A stretch of 9,768 nt of DNA, taken from contig OMRJ01000246.1 in the NCBI GenBank assembly GCA_900313475.1, positions 1 through 9,768 on the forward strand, written 5' to 3'. The stretch's first letter is position 1. Every line of letters starts with the position of its first letter. Shown here in pieces: positions 5,316 through 9,768 of the stretch. The translations under genes and the position numbers were made by a program. The notes under the pieces are model-generated. The model was given only the letters and a program-made list of their open reading frames with translations, had not been told where the DNA came from and made no database searches. Source of the stretch: an uncultured Eubacteriales bacterium (GTDB lineage Bacteria; Bacillota; Clostridia; Oscillospirales; Acutalibacteraceae).

Positions 5316-6926
5316 ATGACAAAATATATTTTCGTAACGGGCGGCGTCGTATCGGGACTCGGCAAGGGCATTACGGCGGCATCCCTCGGCAGACTGCTCA
5401 AGGCACGCGGACTTAAAGTGGCGGCACAAAAGCTCGATCCGTACATTAACGTTGATCCGGGCACGATGAGCCCCTACCAGCACGGCGAAGTTTTCGTGAC
5501 GGAGGACGGTGCGGAAACAGACCTCGATCTCGGTCACTATGAGCGTTTTATCGACGAAAACCTCAACAAATATTCCAACCTGACCACAGGCAAGGTATAC
5601 TGGAATGTGCTCAACAAAGAGCGCAGGGGCGAATATCTCGGCTCGACCGTTCAGGTAATTCCCCACATCACGGACGAGATAAAGAGCTTTATATATTCCG
5701 TCGGCAAAAAAACAAATGCCGATGTAGTAATCACCGAAATAGGCGGCACAACGGGCGACATTGAGAGCGAGCCTTTCCTTGAAGCCATACGTCAGGTAGG
5801 ACGCGAGGTCGGCAAGGAAAATTCGCTGTACATCCATGTGACGCTCGTCCCGTTCCTGAGAGGATCGGACGAGCATAAAACAAAGCCGACTCAGCACTCC
5901 GTCAAGGAGCTTCAGGGCAAGGGAATAAACCCCGACATCATCGTTCTGCGCTGCGACGAGCATCTTGAACCGCCCATTCTTAAAAAGGTGGCTATGTTCT
6001 GCAACGTCAAAGAAGACTGTGTCATTGAAAATATAACTCTGCCCTGTCTCTATGAAGCGCCGCTCATGCTCGAAAAGCACGATTTTTCGCTCATTGTCTG
6101 CCGCGAGCTCGGCTTGTGGACGAGAGCACCGGAGCTTTACGAGTGGAAAGCACTTGTTGACGGGATAAAAAACCTCGAGCACAAGGTAACGGTAGGCATT
6201 GTCGGAAAATATGTCCGTCTTCACGACGCATATCTCTCCGTCGCGGAGGCACTGCGCCATGCGGGATATGCAAACAACGCGGATGTACACATTGAGTGGA
6301 TAGACTCGGAGGACATCGAAAAAAGCAACGTGAAAGAAAAGCTCAAAGGTCTTGACGGTGTTGTCGTGCCCGGCGGCTTCGGCTTCAGAGGCATCGAGGG
6401 CAAAATAGAAACGGCAAAATACTGCCGCGAAAACGATCTGCCCTATCTCGGCATATGCCTCGGCATGCAGACGGCGGTCATTGAGTTCGCACGAAATGTT
6501 GTCGGCTGGAAGGATGCGAATTCCGGCGAATTTGACCCCGAATCGAAACATAAAGTGATAGATTTTCTCCCCGACCAGAGCGATGAAGTGGACAAGGGCG
6601 GCACGCTGCGTCTCGGCGCATACCCGTGCAAGACCGTGCCGGACACGATAATGCGCAGCTGCTACGGCGCGGAAACGATAAGCGAACGCCACCGCCACCG
6701 CTACGAGTTCAACAACGAATTTAAGGATGAGCTTGAAAAAGCGGGACTGACCGTGAGCGGAACCTCGCCCGACGGTTTGATTGTGGAAACCGTTGAGAAC
6801 AAAAAGAACCGTTTCTTTATCGGCGTGCAGTTCCACCCCGAATTCAAGTCCCGTCCCAACAAAGCTCATCCCCTTTTCGCAGGACTTATTAAAGCCGCGC
6901 TTAACACAGACAAAACCGCACAGTGA
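5316..6926 (+). CDS. pyrG: CTP synthase (glutamine hydrolysing)
   Basis: CTP synthase converts UTP to CTP using ATP and ammonia from glutamine, the last step of pyrimidine nucleotide synthesis. The 536-residue length is standard. The amidoligase domain (about 1-267) shows GGVVSGLGKGI (9-19), a P-loop, and EIGGTTGDIES (141-151). The class I glutaminase domain (about 290-530) has the oxyanion region VPGGFGFRG (351-359), the nucleophile Cys381 in GICLGMQ, and His507/Glu509 in FHPEF. All catalytic residues I looked for are present. I chose ATG 5316 over the in-frame TTG at 5310 because AGGGAG (5301-5306) is 9 bases from the ATG and because MTKYIFVTGG is the canonical start. Probably co-transcribed with the ANTAR gene; no promoter is visible in the 19-base gap. 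Confidence 0.98.
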   Translation: MTKYIFVTGGVVSGLGKGITAASLGRLLKARGLKVAAQKLDPYINVDPGTMSPYQHGEVFVTEDGAETDLDLGHYERFIDENLNKYSNLTTGKVYWNVLNKERRGEYLGSTVQVIPHITDEIKSFIYSVGKKTNADVVITEIGGTTGDIESEPFLEAIRQVGREVGKENSLYIHVTLVPFLRGSDEHKTKPTQHSVKELQGKGINPDIIVLRCDEHLEPPILKKVAMFCNVKEDCVIENITLPCLYEAPLMLEKHDFSLIVCRELGLWTRAPELYEWKALVDGIKNLEHKVTVGIVGKYVRLHDAYLSVAEALRHAGYANNADVHIEWIDSEDIEKSNVKEKLKGLDGVVVPGGFGFRGIEGKIETAKYCRENDLPYLGICLGMQTAVIEFARNVVGWKDANSGEFDPESKHKVIDFLPDQSDEVDKGGTLRLGAYPCKTVPDTIMRSCYGAETISERHRHRYEFNNEFKDELEKAGLTVSGTSPDGLIVETVENKKNRFFIGVQFHPEFKSRPNKAHPLFAGLIKAALNTDKTAQ

Positions 6927-6991
6927 CATCCCTCTTTATGCCGACTTTTTTCGGAATCGCGCGCTCAGGCTGTCTTTCACCGAAATGAGTA

Positions 6992-7039
6992 CAGCGCGTT
7001 TCGCTGCACGGAACGTGCGCACTCGCCTTGCGCACGTTC
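6992..7039. other. Paired hairpins downstream of pyrG
   Basis: The 289-base spacer 6927-7215 has no gene I can support. It holds CAGCG-CGTTT-CGCTG (6992-7006) and a perfect 11-bp stem GAACGTGCGCA / TGCGCACGTTC (7011-7021 with 7029-7039, loop of 7). A small ACGG-ATAA-CCGT (7041-7052) and a T7 run (7063-7069) follow. The strong hairpin is 23 bases from the T-run, so this is not a textbook intrinsic terminator. It may still end or stabilise the 3' end of the pyrG transcript. Confidence 0.55.
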
Positions 7040-7120
7040 GACGGATAACCGTAAAATCAACATTTTTTTACAGTGAAAATATTTTAATCTATCAGCGGCA
7101 AAAGTTTTTTTCTTCGCCTA

Positions 7121-7149
7121 TTGCTTTTCCGACAGATGTATGCTAATAT
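7121..7149 (+). promoter_or_regulatory. Promoter for the DUF308 membrane protein gene
   Basis: TTGCTT (7121-7126), 17 bases, TAATAT (7144-7149), with TG one base upstream of the -10 box (extended -10). Transcription would start near 7156. Confidence 0.6.
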
Positions 7150-7164
7150 TATGGCAACGGCAAC

Positions 7165-7177
7165 TGACAAACTGTCA
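7165..7177. repeat. Short inverted repeat just downstream of the promoter
   Basis: TGACA-AAC-TGTCA, a perfect 5-base inverted repeat with a 3-base spacer, at about +10 to +22 relative to the predicted start and followed by a T-rich stretch. Its position suits an operator or a tiny leader hairpin. It is short enough to be chance. Confidence 0.35.
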
Positions 7178-7215
7178 TATTTGTTTTTTCAATACGTAAC
7201 AGGGAGGAAAACAAC

Positions 7216-7806
7216 ATGGATAAATTAAAAGAGCGTTCTGTTTTTGCAAATATTGCGGTGGGAATTTTATACGCGGCACTCGGCGCGGTCATTATTCTGT
7301 ACCCGGCAATGACAACTGTGGTTCTGTTCCGCATTTTGGGAGTATTCATCCTTATTCACGGAATTTTTAAGATAGCGGCATATGTCATGCGCGATCCCTA
7401 CAGCTTACTGCACCGCTTTGACCTTGCGCTCGGAATCTTTTCCGTAACGGTAGGATTCATATTCATTATAAGTCCGATGCAGACACTGTCGTGGCTCGCA
7501 TTTATTGTCGGCGGATTTGTCCTCCTGAACGGACTTGTGACATTGCAAACCTCATGCGACGGCTTCCGTTTCGGACTGAAATACTGGTATTTTTCGTTCA
7601 TTTCCGCGCTTATAACGGTGCTCTGTGCGCTGTTTTTGATGTTTGCTCCCGCCCGATCGGCGAGTTTTATCACCACGTTTATCGGCATTTCGCTTATTTT
7701 AAGCGGCATTGAAAAAACCGTAATCGCAATAGTCACGATTATCAACAGGAAAAAAGGCAGCAATCCGAAAGACCCCATAGAGGTGGACTTCACGGACGTA
7801 AAATAA
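7216..7806 (+). CDS. HdeD/DUF308 family six-helix membrane protein
   Basis: A 196-residue integral membrane protein with about six hydrophobic segments (roughly 12-30, 34-56, 69-87, 90-110, 122-145 and 150-172). It ends in a charged cytoplasmic tail rich in Lys and Asp (RKKGSNPKDPIEVDFTDVK). Repeating features such as GILYAALGAVIILYP near the N-terminus, and LGIFSVTVGFIFIISP in the middle, match the tandem helix-pair layout of the HdeD/DUF308 family. In E. coli the family member HdeD is linked to acid resistance at high cell density; the role in Clostridia is unknown. ATG at 7216 with GGGAGG (7202-7207) at good spacing. It has its own promoter and is followed after 67 bases by the PHP gene, which also has a promoter-like sequence. 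Confidence 0.88.
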   Translation: MDKLKERSVFANIAVGILYAALGAVIILYPAMTTVVLFRILGVFILIHGIFKIAAYVMRDPYSLLHRFDLALGIFSVTVGFIFIISPMQTLSWLAFIVGGFVLLNGLVTLQTSCDGFRFGLKYWYFSFISALITVLCALFLMFAPARSASFITTFIGISLILSGIEKTVIAIVTIINRKKGSNPKDPIEVDFTDVK

Positions 7807-7809
7807 CAA

Positions 7810-7838
7810 TTGAATTTTCAAAAATAATATGTTATATT
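7810..7838 (+). promoter_or_regulatory. Promoter for the PHP-domain gene
   Basis: TTGAAT (7810-7815), 17 bases, TATATT (7833-7838), with TG one base upstream of the -10 (extended -10). There is no terminator between the DUF308 gene and this site, so read-through is also possible. GGAGG (7861-7865) serves the downstream ATG. Confidence 0.65.
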
Positions 7839-7873
7839 TATAGTGTATCTAACCGTAAACGGAGGAAAGACAG

Positions 7874-9412
7874 ATGAAAAAAGCAAAAAAACTGCTTGCG
7901 GTGCTTCTTGCCGCAATCATGTGCTTTACGATGGCTGCAGTTGCCCTCGCCGGCACCGAAAACGGCAGCTACACCGTATCAAACCCCTATGCGGACATTG
8001 ATTGGAGCACCGTAAAGCAATACAAGACCGCGCTGCACTCGCACACGAACGCGTCGGACGGCGACCCCACTCTCAAAGAGAGCGTACAGCGCCATGCCGA
8101 CACGGGATTTGACATTGTTGCCACGACCGACCACGGCACGGTGAACTACACATGGGAAACCGTAAACGAAAACAAATTTATTCACGAGATGCTTTCGCTT
8201 ATCGGCAGAACAGAGGGCGAGCTTGAATATCTCGGCGCAAGCGGCACTTTTTCAAACGGCATCTCATATTCGTACGCAAAGGCTGAAAACGGCGACGATT
8301 ATCTTTCGCTGTCAAACGGAAAACAAATACTCCGTCTGCCCTACGGCATTGAGCAGAACGCGCTTTCGGCAAACGCACACGTAAACAGCTGGTTCACCGA
8401 CTACCACGACAATTCACTCACCACATATGAGGACGCAATAAGCTCTGTTGACAGGCTCGGCGGCATCTGCGTAATCAACCATCCGGGTGAATACACAAAG
8501 GCGCGCTATGAACTTCGCGCAGCGGATGCTTACAACGAGAACAATGCGGCATACAGATATTATATCAACAAATATGCGTATCTTCTCGATAAATACGACG
8601 GCTGTCTCGGCATCGACATGAATTCAAAGGGCGACAACAGAACTCGTTTTGACAGAATTTTGTGGGACAAGCTCCTCACGCGTTTCTCCGCAAAGGGCAA
8701 AAATGTGTACGCAATTGCCTCCTCCGACGCACATCAGCTTAATGTTATAGACACGGGCTTTACAATGCTTCTTATGAACGGTCTTACTTCTTCGGAGGCG
8801 AGAAAAGCTCTTGAAAACGGCACCTTTTTTGCTGCGTCCCACTGCATAGGCAACCCCGAAGAGCTTCGCGAAATTGCCGCGGCTCTCAAAGAGTTCTACG
8901 GCGAAACGGCAACATACGAAAAGGTCAAAGCCACGGTCGACGAGCTTGACACACGTCTTGCCGATATCGAAAGCGGCAAGCTTGCTGCCGATTCAAGCCT
9001 TTCGGTCATATATTCGGTACTTGAGGACGGTTTCTCGACCGCGGACACTTTCCCCGCCGTCGGTTCCGTAGAGATTGACGAGACAAACGATACGGTCACG
9101 CTCAACACATCCGATGCCCTTATCGTCCGCTGGATATCCGACGGCAAGCTCATTGCGACAACAAAAGCGGACGACGCAGTGCTCGATCTCAACGAATACG
9201 CGGACAGGCTCGGCAATTACGTCAGGGCGGAGGTCTTCGGCGAGGGCGGCATACTTTACACACAGGCATTCCTGCTCAACGCAGAGGACAATGCGGCGGC
9301 AAACGGAGGAAAAAGCGAAAAGTTCTTTGACTTCGGCTTTATAGACTGTCTCTTTGCCATATTCAAAAACTGGATCGACATTCTGGGCAGAAAGCTTGCC
9401 CGAGTTTGCTGA
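7874..9412 (+). CDS. Secreted PHP-domain metal-dependent phosphoesterase-like protein
   Basis: A 512-residue protein. Residues 1-26 are a clear Sec signal peptide (KKAKK, a hydrophobic core, then ALA|G at 24-27); no lipobox is seen. The PHP fold follows, with metal-ligand motifs in order: LHSHTNASDG (54-63, His55 and His57), TTDHG (84-88, Asp86 and His87), VINHPGEY (200-207, His203), LGIDMNS (245-251) and ASSDAH (282-287, Asp285 and His287). The full set suggests an active metal site. The family includes trinucleotide or phosphoester hydrolases and the polymerase III PHP domain, but the substrate of secreted members is not known to me. The last 180 or so residues form an extra region: a charged helical stretch (about 330-375), a beta-rich part with WISDGKLIATT, and a final hydrophobic segment (FFDFGFIDCLFAIFKNWI) that could associate with the membrane. 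Confidence 0.88.
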   Translation: MKKAKKLLAVLLAAIMCFTMAAVALAGTENGSYTVSNPYADIDWSTVKQYKTALHSHTNASDGDPTLKESVQRHADTGFDIVATTDHGTVNYTWETVNENKFIHEMLSLIGRTEGELEYLGASGTFSNGISYSYAKAENGDDYLSLSNGKQILRLPYGIEQNALSANAHVNSWFTDYHDNSLTTYEDAISSVDRLGGICVINHPGEYTKARYELRAADAYNENNAAYRYYINKYAYLLDKYDGCLGIDMNSKGDNRTRFDRILWDKLLTRFSAKGKNVYAIASSDAHQLNVIDTGFTMLLMNGLTSSEARKALENGTFFAASHCIGNPEELREIAAALKEFYGETATYEKVKATVDELDTRLADIESGKLAADSSLSVIYSVLEDGFSTADTFPAVGSVEIDETNDTVTLNTSDALIVRWISDGKLIATTKADDAVLDLNEYADRLGNYVRAEVFGEGGILYTQAFLLNAEDNAAANGGKSEKFFDFGFIDCLFAIFKNWIDILGRKLARVC

Positions 9413-9435
9413 CAGGAAATGACAGGATGACAAAC

Positions 9436-9483
9436 AACGCACATTTCGCGGTACAAAAGGTACGGCGGAATGTGCGTTTTATT
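9436..9483. terminator. Strong bidirectional terminator
   Basis: AACGCACATT (9436-9445) pairs with AATGTGCGTT (9469-9478). The stem continues inward as T.G, CGC/GCG and, after a G.G mismatch, GTAC/GTAC, with loop AAAAG. TTTTATT follows on the plus strand. On the minus strand the stem is followed by TTGTTTG, so it can serve both the PHP gene and the convergent kinase gene. Confidence 0.88.
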
Positions 9484-9540
9484 GCGCCCCGAAAAATCGG
9501 AGGATATTCTTTTTTCAAATAAAATCGGTCGGCTGCACTT

Positions 9541-9768
9541 TTACCGTTCGCAAAGGCGTTCAATATCACGCAGTGGGGCAATCGCACCCTTCTGCTCGGT
9601 GCTTTTACCTGCGATATGAACCGCTTTTTTCAGATACGCGGCTGCTTGTGCAGGAGTAATATTTTCCAAGGTGCTGCCGTTTTTCAGCCATTCACTCAAA
9701 AAAACTCCGAAGAAAATATCCCCGGCTCCCGTTGTATCAACGGCTGCAAATTTTTCGGACGGCAGGCA
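9541..9768 (-). CDS. PfkB-family carbohydrate kinase, C-terminal part (cut by window edge)
   Basis: Only the last 75 residues are visible; the N-terminal part lies beyond the right edge. The segment AAVDTTGAGDIFFGVFLSE is the second PfkB signature, carrying the catalytic-base Asp in the GAGD anion-hole motif. It is followed by the usual C-terminal helices (LENITPAQAAAYLKKAVHIA) and a final TEQKGAIAPLRD region typical of ribokinase/PfkB proteins. The enzyme phosphorylates a sugar or nucleoside with ATP; the substrate cannot be told from this fragment. It converges on the PHP gene, with the shared terminator in between. Stop TAA at 9541-9543. No RNA gene is apparent in the 9484-9540 spacer. Confidence 0.92.
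   Translation of the reverse strand, partial: CLPSEKFAAVDTTGAGDIFFGVFLSEWLKNGSTLENITPAQAAAYLKKAVHIAGKSTEQKGAIAPLRDIERLCER

Noticed and set aside
5175..6929. A 584-codon open frame on the minus strand opposite pyrG
   Set aside because: It covers the whole of pyrG and part of the ANTAR gene. The protein is Val/Phe/Ala-rich without domain signals, and no ribosome binding site or independent support is seen; it is a codon-bias shadow.
6781..7146. A 121-codon plus-strand frame across the pyrG end and spacer
   Set aside because: It overlaps the pyrG C-terminus out of frame, and its start has no good ribosome binding site. The part in the spacer is better explained by hairpins.
7874..7951. Lipoprotein signal on the PHP protein (Cys17)
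   Set aside because: The residues before Cys17 (A-I-M) do not fit a lipobox, while ALA|G at 24-27 fits ordinary signal peptidase cleavage.
9411..9427. Direct repeat GACAGGA after the PHP stop codon
   Set aside because: It is 7 bases repeated once, with no mobile element or coding change attached, so it is probably chance.

Overview
The window looks like a Clostridia chromosome (Firmicutes), most like the Oscillospiraceae/Ruminococcaceae group. The evidence is the order rimP-nusA-rnpM(ylxR)-ylxQ-infB, strong GGAGG-type ribosome binding sites, sigma-A style promoters with TGn extended -10 boxes, and a clostridial-type ANTAR regulator. This placement is inferred from gene content and not from a phylogenetic marker. 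The sequence is mostly core housekeeping DNA. I see no transposase, phage gene, CRISPR array, tRNA or rRNA.

Left part (1-3046, minus strand): the translation/transcription-factor operon, read right to left as rimP, nusA, rnpM/ylxR, ylxQ (L7Ae-like) and infB. infB is cut by the window edge. The genes are separated by about 15-21 bases or overlap by 8. Upstream of rimP there are two candidate minus-strand promoters and a short leader with a terminator-like hairpin. This hairpin could be a NusA-responsive attenuator.

Middle (3127-4460, plus strand): maf (nucleotide pyrophosphatase) and a comF-like phosphoribosyltransferase, translationally coupled by a GTGA overlap. Their promoter diverges from, and overlaps, the distal rimP promoter.

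Centre (4461-6926, plus strand): a strong promoter, a roughly 110-base leader ending in a long hairpin with a T-tract, a pseudo-receiver/ANTAR RNA-binding regulator, and pyrG (CTP synthase). The regulator and pyrG are only 19 bases apart and form an apparent operon. An antitermination-type protein behind an apparent terminator and ahead of a glutamine-consuming enzyme is the most interesting arrangement in the window.

Right part (6927-9768): a structured spacer, a six-helix HdeD/DUF308 membrane protein, a secreted PHP-domain protein with an extra C-terminal region, a strong bidirectional terminator, and the C-terminal end of a convergent PfkB-family sugar kinase.
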